64,000 nt of DNA from Cryptomeria japonica (GCF_030272615.1 NC_081406.1:114793783-114857782), one strand, 5' to 3'; shown: positions 12,454 through 25,364, counted from the stretch's first letter. Made by a program: numbers and translations. The notes: generated by a model from the letters alone, not told the origin.

Positions 12454-12640
12454 CGGTTTGGATTTCAAGGGAAAATTTGAAGTTGATAGAGAATTGCTTA
12501 TCCTCTCCAATGTTCTTTGTTTTGTTCAATGGATCCCCCTTATGATCACTTCTAGGTCTCTAGGTGGATCATGCAAGGGGACCCCTTCTACCCCTAGTTT
12601 TTAATTCTCTTGGCTAATGTTTTGGGGAGAAATATTGAAG
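12454..12640 (+). pseudogene. Possible LINE reverse-transcriptase scrap
   Basis: Across two frames the translation gives FVLFNGSPL followed by a glycine-rich GGSCKGTPSTPSF. This resembles the NGSP...RG(L)RQGDPLSP motif of plant L1-type LINE reverse transcriptases, with stops and at least one frameshift. The match is short and read by eye. If real, element 2 was inserted into an old LINE copy. Confidence 0.25.
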
Positions 12641-14072
12641 AAAGGGTTCAAAGAAGATTACTTAAGAAATTTAAGACATCCTCCTCTCTTGAGATAGTTT
12701 CTCATCAATAGTTCATCGATTGCAAGGACCTCCATATTATTAAATTAACATAATCTAGATAATAGACATAATTAATCATAAATTTAAGCAACTTGTTCAA
12801 TATACAAAAGAATAGATGCACGGAATTATATTTCAAGATAATGTCTAATTAGGTACATAAGCTCAAGATTAGCAAAATATAAGGAACTATTTCCTTTACA
12901 AGCAACCATAAGGTTAGATACAATAATACATAATTTACATAGATGATGGTACCCTTGGTAGGAGCTCTCAACATAACAACACATACGAAAAACATTGTTA
13001 GAGCACTTTACCACCCAACTACGAAGCAATTATGCTTCCCCAAATTTCTTCATGACATGAAGAACTGTTGAACCTACATGAGGATGCCTAACAACTAGAA
13101 ACTAGCAGGGTGATGGAATCTAGTGGAGCATAGTGTATCTACATTTTAAGATACCAATATATCGACATGCTATGAGATGGAAGAGAGTGTGAAACATGGT
13201 GATTCAAATAGTAAGAATATATTAAAAGATCAAGTAATAATATTTGGCCAAAGCACTTTTAGAGTCTACCATCGACAAATTAGTTAAAGCAAAGATTTAC
13301 TCTTCTATGAAAACTTACTCTTCTCTCAGCTCCATATTCGACACTCATCCAACAAACAATAATATAGATTGAATACACAAAATACATCTATACATGTATG
13401 CATATGAAATCACATAGAAAATAAAAGTGCAACAATCTATGTGAATCCACAAGTCCACAAAATAACTCATAAGCTTACAAAATCACTTGTTTATGCATAA
13501 TCATTCAATAATAAAATTCACACATAAAAAGCATATTGTTACATAAGAAACTAATTACAATGTTGTCCAATCTTACACAAAATGTATAGAAATATTACAA
13601 ACACATGAATAATCATACTTTAGCTCATGAAGGTATACAAGTGCACTGGTCTATGCATTTTAACATGTCTATTGGAAATATTTGTAAATAGCCTGAAACA
13701 TGATATTTTTAAGAGAATGTCCACATCTTCAAACCCAAGAAATATAAAGAACAAGTCATCAAGAGGTGATAATGATAGCCCATATCTCATCCATTACAAT
13801 CAAGATTGTAACTATGATATGCATTAAGGGGATTCCATGAAACAAAATATGTTTGTCTAGTTATGATTTGATTGTCATCTATTTCTACTTCAAGCTATCC
13901 CTAATCAAGTATCTTAAGATGTTATTGAATACCAAGGTGACTACTAAGAAATTTATTGAAAAGTCAATCTTAACTAATATGCAATAAATAATCTCGAAAA
14001 TGATAATTATTAAAAAAATATTCCAAAAACCTCTTGGCAATTAGTGTTATCACAAAAATAATGTCGAGCAAA
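12641..14072. other. Non-coding stretch, nothing recognised
   Basis: AT-rich sequence without convincing ORFs, RNA genes or tandem repeats. The part just left of 14073 should include the missing left end of the long direct repeat, but the boundary cannot be fixed because copy A is interrupted there. Confidence 0.3.
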
Positions 14073-15976
14073 TAATAACCAAAAGATTAAGGAAGTCCTG
14101 ACAAGGGTTCATTATAAGTTATACCAAGTCAATCATGTACTTCCTAAGATACTAAAAGGAACCTATACTTTGCCATATTAATAGGATATCACTCACAATC
14201 ATACCTATTACATGTCTACTTGAAGAATAATAAAGTATCTCATTAATTTCAAGAAATATTTACTTGTTGTAAGTTGTATACATATACAAGATTATGGTTA
14301 GGTTTATAATGTCTCTTACATATAAGTACAAAGTTAAGAAATGGATCAAGAGATAAGAAGTCTAATTTTAGTATTAAACCATACTTCAACTAATAAAATT
14401 GTTGGCAAATGGAGCTCATATTTAATAATGATAGGTTGTCATCTCTTAAATTTATAATGATAAGATAACTACCACTAACTAGATAGAATCTACCTTCTTA
14501 TCATAACATTTTACATCCATATGATAACCTACTATGTGTTTACCATAGCTTTAGTGTAATGGCTAAAGTCACTACCTAGATAATTGTATCCCAATTATTC
14601 ATTACCGTATAGGTAATTAATAATCCACACTGCCATAACTCACCACCATATTGAGCTTCAAATCTCATAAAAGGAGAATAACATAGAGGTTGAAGATCAA
14701 CCATGTTCAAAATTCAAAAAATGATGTCAAAATCTAAAAATCTGACCTACAAATATCAAAACACCTAAAACTCGAGCAAAAAACATTAATAACAAGGGAC
14801 AAGAGTTCCACTGGGCATGCTAAAATGTTTATGCCAAATTTGAACCTATTTGTAAACCCTAACTAAGCGAACCACTAACCCTAGATCTACAAACAAATTC
14901 AACACAACATCAATCAAGAATCTATCAAACATGCAAATGCTAATGAAATAAAATAAATTGCACCTTTCACATGTCCAATTGGCTTGTCTCCATTGTTCTC
15001 CTATCCTCTATTTGATGTTGTTGCTCTCATAGTGGTGTCGCACTTGCATAAGAGCTCAAGGAAGAATGGATGCGGTTGTGATGATGTATTATTGTGATGA
15101 AGTATGCTAGAATGAATTCGACATAATATAGGTATGATTGCTTGTAGATGGATTGATTATCTCCAAATGGAAGGAAGAATCCTCTTTTATAGAAATCTCA
15201 AGGAGAATCAAGGGTTTAGATTAAGAGATTAAATGATGAATGACCATGACCACAAAGATGAAAGAGACTCAATAAGATTGAAGGGTAGGTAGAGATGGAG
15301 GGAGGAGATTAAGTGGTGGAAAGGTAAAAGATAAGGGTGAATAAGATTAAGAGGTTAAATTGAAATGAAGGGCTAAGATTGAGGAGTAGATAATTTAGGG
15401 AGACATGTTGTCACGTGGATAAGAAGAAAAAGGCAAATTGATTAATTAAATAAATAAACATACTTATTTAACTAAAAGAGGAAAAGGCTAAATAAATAAA
15501 TAAAATATTTATTTAATTTAGGAGAGAAGTGAAATCTAAATAAATAATAAATAATTATTTAAATTAGAAAGAAGAGGCTCAGTAAATTAATTAAATAAAT
15601 TAAAATATTTATAATTAAAGATATAATGAGGGCTACATACTTACAAAACATACTTCTAAATGACTTCATTTGATCCCTCAAAAAGGAAAAAAGAAAAGTA
15701 TTTTTTTGTCAGCATTTTGATGGTGCAAAGGAGACTTCATTGCAAGTATGATTTAAGCCTAGAAGGGTTCTATTCATGAGAGTTTGATCTAGTCCTCTTC
15801 AATTAAAATCCTTTAAATGGAACTTTCAAGGCTTACATAATTATATTTTCTATGTGATTTTAAACAAAAATAAGGATGTCCCAAAAGTGGGACATGGTAT
15901 TATGGGATCACCCTCCTCAAAAATCATATTTTGATCCACCATTTTTTAAAACATCATTAAAAAAATTGTCATTTGT
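14073..15976 (-). repeat. Long direct repeat, copy B (LTR-like)
   Basis: Second copy of the ~1.9-kb repeat at 4754-6660, same orientation. Similarity ends abruptly at ATTGTCATTTGT in both copies (6660 and 15976). It contains the same minus-strand TATA box near 15190. If the two are LTRs, the enclosed 7.4 kb holds no gag or pol, so the parent would be a large non-autonomous retrotransposon carrying other insertions. Alternatively they are two independent copies of another dispersed repeat. Confidence 0.6.
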
Positions 15977-17447
15977 AGCGAGAATGATTCCCATGCCACT
16001 TTCAAGATTCCAATTCTTTTAAATCCAAGCCTTCTAAAAAAACAAAGGAGATACCATTACCCATAAAATTATAAATTGAAGCATGCTAAAAGAAATTAAG
16101 AATACCATTAACAATAGATTCCACATTAATAATCACAACTACTTCATCTTTGCAATTTTCTAAGCATCCATTGGGATTTGAATGATTAATCAATCATTAA
16201 TCAAATTTGATTTCCTTTGTTGCATGCACTAAGAAATGAATTAATTTTCCTTGTCCAAATGAAAAAGGCTCATCCACATTGAGAGCATCTTTAAAAGATA
16301 GGTTTCAGAGGGGTCACTTGGACCCCCAATAATCGTCATGCAAACAAGCACACTTTCAAAAGTCATAAAAAAATATAAGAAACAACAACAAAAATTACAT
16401 GAAAAAAAAATACCCACCTTACACATCCCTCTCACCTAGCACCATACAACCCACACAACAAAGGCTTGCAACCTTACTCAACTACACCAATATCGACCAT
16501 ACCCTTACAATACCCACATGCCATACAATTCTCTTTACCTATCATCAATATTTTTTAATTTAATAATTATTATTTTAACTAATTTATTATTACTCAATTA
16601 TTAAAATATTTAGAATTATAAATAACATTTATTTATCACTACTTTTAAGCATGTGTGGAGGGTATGTTCTTTTCCTCTAGTAGATATTCATATAACTTGG
16701 ATCCGAATTCATGGCCTATGCAAGCACCATGGAGATTCTGCTTTTGCGAGAGGTGCACTTGTGTTGTTTACAACCCCAAAATAATCGTCAAAAGTCTGGC
16801 CTAATATTGATTCGACACTCGCAGCCCTAACAATTGCCTCGATTAATTGTAATGAAAAGGGGAGCGTTCCAATAAAGAGGTGTACCCCAACTTGGCTTGG
16901 TATGTGCTGCTATGTACGATTCCTTCTGTTGGCTTTCCGTGTTTGGGGATGTCTGGTCAAGACACCAAATTGGATTTTTTAAATGATATTCTATTAAAAG
17001 AGATTTGTGTAAAATTGAAATTGAAGTTATTGTTTTTTTCCATGGTAACATTTGTAGACGTCCGCATACAACATTAAATGAAAGAAATGTTCATTGGTTT
17101 AGTGTGAGTTTAGCATTTTAAGTACCCTTACATTACAAATCGAAGTCTTCTCACACGGGTCGTTGAGGTCTTTGACAGACAAATCAAAGTCTTCTAGATT
17201 TTTCTTGGCCGAAAAGCTCCAATTCAATTTTAAATCTCTAAAATAATAATCAAATAGGTTCACTGTTTGCTGCACAGCATATGCAAACAAAAGAGGCGGA
17301 TCTTCAAAATTTCTGAAATGCTTGATTTAATTAATAAAAACTCTACTATACACGCGGACACCATTATTAGGCTACACATATTACTCATACGTATATTGGG
17401 AAACTACTGAATACATAAGAAACATATATGGCTTATGTCTATACAAT
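15977..17447. other. 3' flank of the receptor kinase gene
   Basis: AT-rich up to about 16670, then a more balanced, apparently single-copy segment (16680-17447) next to the kinase gene that probably includes its 3' UTR. No ORF longer than about 80 codons is convincing. Confidence 0.35.
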
Positions 17448-19641
17448 CTACACAGACAAAGGAACCCAATATTGTCCACTCCTTTCCGAACCCATGATTG
17501 ATACTGAAAGTGGGGAGGCTGTGGGCGAGATGCTTGTGAGCTTGGAAAATTCTACGCTTTGCTGTAGCATTTCCTGGATTTGTTGGAGACGAGCAACAAC
17601 TTCTTTCATGGATGGCCTCAAATCCCTTTCTCTTGCAAGGCATTCAATGGCCAATTCGGCGACAGCAGCAACCATGGCCTTCACCGCATGGTTGTTTTCA
17701 ATCTTCAAATCAGGATCCACCAATTCATCCAAAACACCTCTTCTGATCTTTTCTATGGCCATGTTAGCAAGACTAATTTCGTTCCTATTTCGGTTCGTAT
17801 CCACGGCTACTTTGGCAGAGATGATCTCCACCAAAACAACCCCAAAGCTGTATACATCAGACTTTTCAGTGAGCTGGAAGCATTGATTGTACTCTGGGTC
17901 GACATACCCTGGCGTGCCTTGCGGAGCAGTAGTGACGTGGGAGACATTCAAAGGCACCAATCTGGATAGCCCAAAGTCTGCAACTTTTGCCCCCAAATAT
18001 TCATCCAGAAGAATGTTATTTGATTTCACATCTCTGTGAAATATGGGCGGCTGGATACTGTGTAGGTACGTCAGGGCCTGGGCAGTTTGTAGGGCAATTT
18101 TTAAACGAATTCCCCAAGGCAAACCTCTCAGGCTTCTTCGACTTCCATGCAGATGATCGGCCAGGGTTCCATTTGGCACATATTCGTAGACAAGCAGCAA
18201 AACCGGACTCTCCGGACTTGTACAACCGTAAAGGCGAACAAGGTTTGTATGGTAGAGAGAGGATAGGATTTGTACCTCGTTGATAAATTGCTCAATTCTT
18301 CTAGAGTTATCCTGATAAAGCCTCTTCACTGCTACAGCTCGTCCGTCCTCAAGTTTGCCCAGATAGACTGTGCCAAACCCTCCATCTCCAAGCTCGTTCT
18401 TCTCGTCGAAGAAATTTGTGGCCTGTTGAAGTTCTTGATAAGGAAATATCTGCAAAGTATCTAACATATACCCTTTCTGGCCTTTTTCTATGTCGGTTCC
18501 TTGATAATGGCTGATATTGCTGGCGATCCCTCGGGTGGGAGATGCTTTTCTCCTTCTAACATAATAAATGAAGAGCAGTAATACTGCAACGAGCAAAGCA
18601 CCTCCGATGGAACAACCTGTAGTAGAATACACAGATAGATGAGATTATTTTATTTGAACCACGAAGTTGAAGTGTAAAGGCAGACAGGATCCTTCGCCCA
18701 AATAAATCAAAATTAGTAAGATCCTACGGCCAGGACGCTCACCTATGATAATATACTTGTTTTGGGACTTGCCTGCAACGCCAAATACACAAGTCTTGTG
18801 AATAACATTTACAAAAATATTTATTGTTGAAACACTATTTTAGTTTGATATGGATTTCTAACTTTTCAGCTCGTTCATCTCATAAATCATAGAATATTTC
18901 TAAATTGATTAGATACAGATTCGAGTTCGTGTACTTACGAGCCAGGCATTTCTCTGGGTGGGGGCTGTTTGTGCAATTGCAGTGAGTCGAGCTGATGTTG
19001 GAGGTACAAGTCCCACCAAATGAGTGGCAATTCCAGCATTCATCGTGGACAGTCCAATTTATTTGAAACGATTCATCTGGAAATGCTAGTGGATCAATTC
19101 CTTGTAGGCTTTCCACCAGGTGTACAACTTTTGGCTTACATTCTAGAGTCAAGCTGGACTCAGGAATAATGAAACCGTAGTACCATCTATCATTGCATTT
19201 ATGTAGCGGGTATAAAGAAGCACTTACATTACAGACCTTCCACAAATTCAAATTCTTCCAACGATCTTCAGAGTCAGATTGATCTCCAGACGGGGATTGC
19301 GTTGCTTGGTTACTGATCGGTGGGTTGCATGTACCTTCGAAGATATTCCTGTCAATTATTGTCATGAAATTGTGGGGATTTGGGAATTCCATTACGTAGT
19401 ATTCGTACCCATTAATATTGAGTAGAGGCATCTTGGGTGCCTTATCACAGTCAAGCTGAAGAGCAGGGTCACCGCAACCGCTGTTCTTTCTTCCGAAGGG
19501 ATATTTGAAGAAATAATCCCCACATTGGAAGGGTTCATCTGGTTCTGGACAAGCTCGTGATGAAGAAGCGAGGCACAATATGAATACTGTGAAGACGAGA
19601 AAGAGGAAGCGGGGGGGTGTTAGCCCTTCTTCCATTTCCAT
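17448..19641 (-). CDS. LRK10L/WAK-like receptor protein kinase
   Basis: This is a membrane receptor kinase that phosphorylates Ser/Thr. Three exons splice cleanly with GT/AG borders into 633 residues: 19641-18939, a 30-nt exon 18772-18743, and 18616-17448. The order is signal peptide (hydrophobic FLFLVFTVFILCLA), a Cys-rich GUB_WAK pectin-binding-type domain (FQCG, YPFG, CGDP), a WAK-associated C-terminal domain (CWNCHSFGGTC), and a membrane span around residues 241-264 assembled from exons 2 and 3. The kinase follows: glycine loop GDGGFG at 321-326, K342 in AVK, HRD with D440, and DFG with D458, so it is an active-type RD kinase. Length and exon layout fit the LRK10L family, whose members act in defence, ABA or stress signalling. 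I chose ATG 19641; a second in-frame ATG lies at 19635. No stops or frameshifts are present. Ligand and exact role are unknown. Confidence 0.93.
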
Positions 19642-19779
19642 TTCCAAATATTTTAGATGAGGAAGAAGAAGAGAGATAAATGGAGTTAAGAGGGGAACAT
19701 GAACGCCTGCTTAATAGCATTGAAAGGAGGTGCAGGAAAGCCAAGAGAAAGACAATGGCAAAAGTAGCGGAGTCAATAC

Positions 19780-19900
19780 GCCAATTTGACTCCACTCAAG
19801 TCGTTAAAACAAATTTACGACTTGGTGTAATTTTTACCGAAATTCACATTTCTATCACTCATTAAATTCCACGCGCTTTCTTTGACGCGTTTGACTTGGG
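19780..19900. promoter_or_regulatory. Putative W-box cluster upstream of the kinase
   Basis: About 140-260 bp upstream of the kinase ATG the plus strand carries TTGACT at about 19787 and TTTGACGCGTTTGACTTGG at about 19882-19900. TTGAC(C/T) is the WRKY-binding W-box core. Such clusters are common in pathogen-responsive receptor kinase promoters, but short motifs occur by chance and no expression evidence is available here. Confidence 0.3.
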
Positions 19901-20114
19901 CATTGGCAAATTTAAAGTGAAGCCTTCTTTGTTTTGAAGTTTCAAAGCTTGTTTAATTTTGTGTAGCACAACGGGTCACATCTAACCCACGGGAAACTTT
20001 ACCACGGGCCCAGCCTCTTCTTTCCTTGGAAAAACGGACAGATAAAGAGATCTGCATACACACATAAAGACGTGAGAGCAGGGTCACCTTGTTTCTTGTT
20101 TTCAAGGGCCGAAG

Positions 20115-20261
20115 CTATTCTGGGTCCAAAACAGACCTTTCGTAAAGCATGATAGCGATGTGTTAGTCAATCGCAGTCATTTATTGAACAATCAATAGTG
20201 TAAAACGCGCGACTAACATGCGTGTTAGTCAATCCGAACTGCCGTTTTGGAGCCAGAATAG
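20115..20261. mobile_element. Foldback MITE-like element, ~147 bp
   Basis: The ends are inverted repeats: CTATTCTGGGTCCAAAACAG at the left, and reversed at the right CTATTCTGGCTCCAAAACGG. Internal GTGTTAGTCAATC phrases also occur in both orientations, so the whole unit can fold. No clear target duplication was found. It lies about 0.5 kb upstream of the kinase start codon. Confidence 0.5.
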
Positions 20262-20624
20262 ACGCATCCATTTCCAAGACTAGAATTGACCATATTTACA
20301 AGACTAGCATTTGTATGCAAGGAGGTGCAATAGTTACATCATAAAATATAGAAGTTAAATATGAAGGATCCTAGGAAAACTTTGTTAGGTTTCTTTCTAT
20401 TTTTTTTTAATGGATGTCTAGATCTACAAGCATGGCAATTTAGTAAGGGCACAAAGCTTGCGAGTATATTCTTTTTGGCTAAGAGTCAAGGACTAAGGGA
20501 TATCCATTACACCAAATTCATGTAGGGCACAATCACAACCTCATCCCTTATGATGTTGGAGCCTTTGCACTCAACAAGACTTGCTTCTTGGTGGGCTCAT
20601 TTGGGGCCATTCAACTTTACTAGT
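20262..20624. other. Kinase upstream flank up to the gypsy insertion
   Basis: Non-coding host sequence. Its last five bases, CTAGT (20620-20624), are the left target duplication of the large gypsy element. Confidence 0.4.
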
Positions 20625-22092
20625 TGTAGACGTATAAAAATGACCATATTCCTAAATGAATATTTTATGTTCATTTCTTTATTTGATTAAATCCAATTTA
20701 ATTAAATTATCCACATTCTTCTATTTAATTAAGTAAATTACTCAATTTATTTAAATTAAATTCACTATACCATTTAATGAATAAATCATTTTATTCAATT
20801 AAATCCCTTCTATCCACTTTTAATTAAATTCAAATTTAATTAAATAGTTATCCTAAATTGAATAAATCTAATTTATTTAATTTCCCCAAATTGCAAACAA
20901 ATTGAAGTAAATTCATTTTATTTCAATTAAATCCTATTATCCCTCCATCCACTTGCAAAATCCTACATCTCCCACTTGCTTCCTAAACCCCTTCCTAATT
21001 TCTTCTAGACTCTTCTAAATCGCTTCTAATTAGCCTAACCCATCTTCTAAACTTTGTCACATCCCTAAGCAAGGGGAGGTCACTTCTTAAAGCCTTAAAG
21101 TCTTTGATAACCATTAAAGGATTCAAGTCTTCAACCACTTAATTTTCCAAAGTCTCCCAAACCATTAATGGTTAATTCAACCCTCTTACATGGTTAGAGA
21201 TTTTTTGCCTAACTTAACCTTCATCCAGCCCAATGGGTCTCATCAAGCTTTTAATGCTTTGACCATGATTATCTCTTAATCATTTGCACAAGAGTTTATC
21301 CTTGGATTAACTCTTAATCCAATGGGTAAGCCTAACTTAAGCTTAACCCTTATCTCTAGATGACTATGAGGTCTTCTCAGGCATTTAATGTCTCCAACCC
21401 CTTCTCTCAACCCAACCCTATGTTGACATTTGTCAACATTTCATTGGTGCAAATTGCAAACATGGATTCCCAACTTTCAAACTCAACCCTTGATTAAACC
21501 TTTCAATCGTGGCCATCCATTGCCCTATTTTTGCTATAAATAGAGCTCTCATTCCTCCATTTATACAGATCAATCCAAGTTTGTAGTATCATACCAAGTT
21601 TGTAGTATCATACTTATGCTCAAATACATTCAAGCTTTCATACCATTTTATGTTCATCATTTTAGCCTCTCTTTAACTAGGAATTAGTCTAAATATGCAT
21701 GTTTAAAGTACTTTCTTTATCATTTAGCTCAATCATAGACTAATATATCATGTTAAGATAGTATTTATACTAACCTTGTCATCTTATAGTTAGTTTATTG
21801 CGTTTCTAGAATCATGCATAGCTTAAGATGCATCTCATATTAAATCAATAAAACACATCCATCGTTCTTGCATTTGCCATCCCTAAACCATTTTTCTCAG
21901 TGATTTGAGAGCAAAAACATTGGTTTGAGGGACCGTGTAAGATAGAGAACCATGTGACCCACCTTGGAAAGCTTAGTGATACTTCATTACTCTATAGCTT
22001 GTACCAAGAAGTCCTATGAGTGTGTGAGCAAGGCTCCATAGAGCTCCACTTTTCACATATTGAGTTCTATCGACCCGCTTTTCCCGCATACA
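20625..22092 (+). repeat. 5' LTR of the gypsy element
   Basis: 1,468 bp starting TGTAGACGTATAAAAATGAC and ending CCCGCATACA. It is AT-rich with TTTAATTAAATT-type phrases in the first half. TGCTATAAATAGAGC near 21533 is a good TATA box for retrotransposon transcription. It is near-identical to the 3' LTR apart from the insertion there. Confidence 0.92.
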
Positions 22093-22096
22093 TTTC

Positions 22097-22114
22097 TGGC
22101 ACCCACCATGGGGC
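22097..22114 (+). promoter_or_regulatory. Primer-binding site (PBS)
   Basis: Four bases after the LTR end lies TGGCACCCACCATGGGGC. It begins with TGG as expected for pairing to the CCA end of a tRNA primer. The pattern resembles the TGGCGCC...GGGG primer sites of other gypsy elements with CpG sites decayed to CpA/TpG. The tRNA species is not resolved. Confidence 0.7.
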
Positions 22115-22180
22115 ATTACCCCATATATCAAATCAGTTTTTGAAATTAACCACTTTTGCAGGTTTGCGGGAAACAGGAAT

Positions 22181-22620
22181 CAGCGCGTGGGAAACATTCC
22201 CTGCGCATCCGAATAATGGCCTAGCGCATTCGGTTTACTGTTCAGCGTGTGGAGTCCATCATCTGGCGCGTGAAGTCCTTTCTTTAGCGCATGAATTCCA
22301 CTAATCTTTTCCTGTAGATATCAATGTGGGAGAAAAATAGAGTAGCGCATCTAAAAAACAGTTTGGCACGTCGGGTCTGTTAGATAGTGCATCCGGCTCA
22401 CTGTTTAACGCGTGCAGTCTATTCTATGGCATGTGAAGTCTTTTTCTTAGCACATCATATTTCTAACAATTTCCTGTAGGTCTCGATGCGGGAGAAAAAT
22501 AGAGAAGCGTTTTCGGTGCACAGAGTAGCGCATCCCGAGAACAGTGTAGCGCGTTGAAACTTTATTTTAGCGCATCGTTGTTATATTGTAGCGCATACAG
22601 TTTGTTCCTGTAGCACATCA
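22181..22620 (+). repeat. TAGCGCAT motif array, 5' leader cluster 1
   Basis: About 18 variants of TAGCGCAT (also AGCGCGTG, GGCGCGTG, AGTGCATC, AGCACATC) occur at intervals of about 20-25 bp, with unrelated sequence between them. Only the eight or so motif bases are conserved. The array lies between the primer-binding site and gag. Confidence 0.8.
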
Positions 22621-24154
22621 CAGATAGAAAAAAAATAAACTAATTTGTAACAGAAGCTAAAATTTAGACTTGTGGAAGTCCACGAAATTCGCCTTTTTTG
22701 CTAACAAATTGACTTGTTTTCTATAGGTTAGTGACCGTTGATTGCAGGTTCTGGATCCATTTTATTTAGGCTAGAGTTAAAGTAGTTTAAATTTTTACTA
22801 ACTTTTCTAAGTTAGGCAAAAGTTCAAATTTCTTTCTTTTCTTGTTTAAATAAAATTGAACTCACTTTTATTTTGGGCAAGTAAAATGAACAACAAATCA
22901 AAATCTTTTCCTGCTTTCCTAGGAGAAAATTTCTCAATTTGGGCCCTAAAAAGAGCAACACAAAATTTTCTTTTTCGCAAAAATAGAGCTTAAAAAGAAC
23001 CTCACCATCCTTTGTTGCATAAAAGGATCCACTTTTATTTTGCAAAGGAAAGAACCTCACCTCAAAAGTTTTGTTACAGTTAAAGAGGGAAGTGATTGCC
23101 CTTTTGTTTACCAATTTTTATTTGTTGACCAAATCGAACCTTTTGCTTTGTTGACGCGGTTATTTCCTTAGATTAAATAATCATTGCTTTGAGGAAGTAA
23201 AATTAACACCATGTTTTTTCTTGGAGCAACATCTCCCAGTAGAGGTTAGAAAATCACTGAATTGAAGGTTTAAAAAGAATTTGTGATTGCTTTGAATCGA
23301 AAGAGGAAGGTATATGCTCTTCCCTTAACTGGGTGATCCAAAAAACTAGACCTCTCTTAAAAAACTTTATTTCTTTCAAAGCATTTTACATCCTTTAGCA
23401 GGCCTGCCTTCCCAAGGAGTTTAAATCAACTCTTAAAGCCGTTTATGGCCAGTGTGAAGGGAACGACCTAAGTGGGGAACGACTTTGATGCCAAGTATTC
23501 CAACCCACTATAATCAAACATGGAAAGTGACGAAAGTCCTTTTCAACGGTTGCGCGCAGCGATTAGCCTTCCCCCAGTATCCTCGAGATACGTAAAGCCT
23601 TTGTTCTAAAGGTTGGGAAGCCTCTTGAGGGAGTTTATCACTGACGGCCGAACAGGAAGCCTGATTACGAACCATAGAAATAGAAGCTTTGAACTAAGTC
23701 AATAACCAGACATTTATAGCATCATAGTGCAAGGGTGGGGAAGAAGCTGCCCCCAAGATTACTCACCATATATCTCCCAAGATAACTACTTAACTGTGAA
23801 GCGATCAACTTTGAGTTAATTTCTGGCAAAATGCAAAAAAATGGGCACCCTCTAAGGGGTGACACGACTGTTTGAGCTGACAGAGTATCAAAACTAGTGG
23901 GCTATGACGTTATTTATGAACTTTGAATAAAGAGTCTTTCTGAAGTGTATTATTTGTATCCAAACTTGTTAAAACATTCGGGATTTGAATACATCCTCGC
24001 AGAACATACACTTTTTATTAGATTAGGCAAAATGGTTGTACTTTTTGTGCCATGCTTGCATTTACTACTTTAGAAAATCATCCATCAAACTTGAAAAATT
24101 CACAACAAAAATCCAAAATTTACAAAAAAACCAACCAAAGGAAAAATCAAAGCA
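22621..24154 (+). other. Gypsy 5' leader, non-coding
   Basis: Long untranslated leader between two motif clusters. No supported ORF. Long leaders of several kilobases are usual in Ogre-type elements. Confidence 0.5.
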
Positions 24155-24515
24155 GTTTAGTGCATAAGAGCAACTTCTTAGTGCGTGAGGTATTTTTGTT
24201 AGTGCATCCAACCATCAAGTTAGCACGTTTGCTCCAAATAGTAGCGTTTTATCCCAAAATCAAACCAGTGTTGAAACATTTAGCGCATCAGAGAAACAGT
24301 CTAGTGCATGGAAACCAAACATTAGCGCACCAGGTTCAAAAGTTAGTGCGTTACAAGCCCAGGGTAGCGCATGACTTTTTAAACAGATAGAAAACATTTT
24401 TTGAACAGTCAACACTTTAGCGCGTGTCTGGAGTCAGCCTAGCGTGTGTGGTCATTATTTTAGCGCATAGAATAATTTTGGTAACGCATTTAGTCTCTGT
24501 TTTAGCGCGTGATCA
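24155..24515 (+). repeat. TAGCGCAT motif array, 5' leader cluster 2
   Basis: A second cluster of about 13 TAGCGCAT-like motifs (TAGTGCAT, TAGTGCGT, TAGCACGT, TAGCGCAC, TAGCGCGT) with 20-30 bp spacing, about 0.9 kb upstream of gag. Same orientation as cluster 1. Confidence 0.8.
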
Positions 24516-24910
24516 AAAACATATAGATAGAGGACAAAACAGTGAAGAATTTTAAAAATTTTGAAAACATTTTCAAAAGCCTCTCATTATCAACAACATC
24601 TTTCATCAAAGCGAAGTAGTGAAAACAAACAGTTAAAACTATTTCTTGAGCTAAATTTGTGTCAAAACAAACATTGTAAAAATCCTAAACTGATCGCACG
24701 ATAAAACGTATCTATCTTATCATAATCCAGAAACCTCATCATCAGTATCAATAGAATCCTTTACCATCTTACGGATTTCATCTCAAAAACACTTGTTTAA
24801 AATTTTCAAGTTGTCAAATCAAGTCTCCATATCAGGAGGCTTTTATCCATATCATTTGACATGCTTTGTCGTGAAGGGGCATCTAAACCTTCACTTTAAT
24901 AGAGTAAGAT

Positions 24911-25291
24911 TTGAAATTTTCCAAACAAGATCAACTGAATCCAAATAAATCAAAGGAAACCATTGATCACTCATGCATGACTAATCCCCATATTCTGAGA
25001 AGAAAGAACCTTTATCGTAACATCACGTTGAAGAAACAACAACCTAGTTTTTCCAAATTCATCAAGAGAAATAAGTTTTTATACATCAATCGTCAACTCT
25101 TCAAATCTCATCGGATATTCCTTCATCACGTCAAACGTTATATCCAAAACAAATCCAACGAATTTAACAAAGAACCCTTAAAAACAAGAGCCTACTATCA
25201 AAAGTCTGCTTTTAATCAAATCATAAACGGCGGAGGAAAGATCAATCCAACATTCTTGCCCGACGAGTGTATCACTTATAACACATCCTGA
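24911..25291 (+). other. Leader ORF upstream of gag (126 codons)
   Basis: A basic, Lys/Asn-rich open frame between motif cluster 2 and gag, ending at a TGA. Ogre elements are known to carry an extra ORF of unknown function upstream of gag, and this could be its remnant. No domain is recognised, and AT-rich chance ORFs of this size occur, so I do not call it a protein. Confidence 0.25.
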
Positions 25292-25364
25292 CCAGAACCA
25301 CCAACCTCCGAACAACATATCAACGAGGATTTTGTCCCCTTCGTTACTGAAAGTTTTTACTAAA

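Noticed and set aside
17404-18464. Several plus-strand ORFs of 60-150 codons across the kinase gene
   Set aside because: Antisense shadows of kinase exon 3.
22824-23114. 96-codon minus-strand ORF in the gypsy leader
   Set aside because: No domain, AT-rich composition, position inside the untranslated leader; probably chance.
22181-24515. Regularly spaced short motifs resembling a CRISPR array
   Set aside because: Only about 8 variable bases repeat, spacing is 20-25 bp, there is no true repeat/spacer structure or cas gene, and the DNA is a plant retrotransposon.
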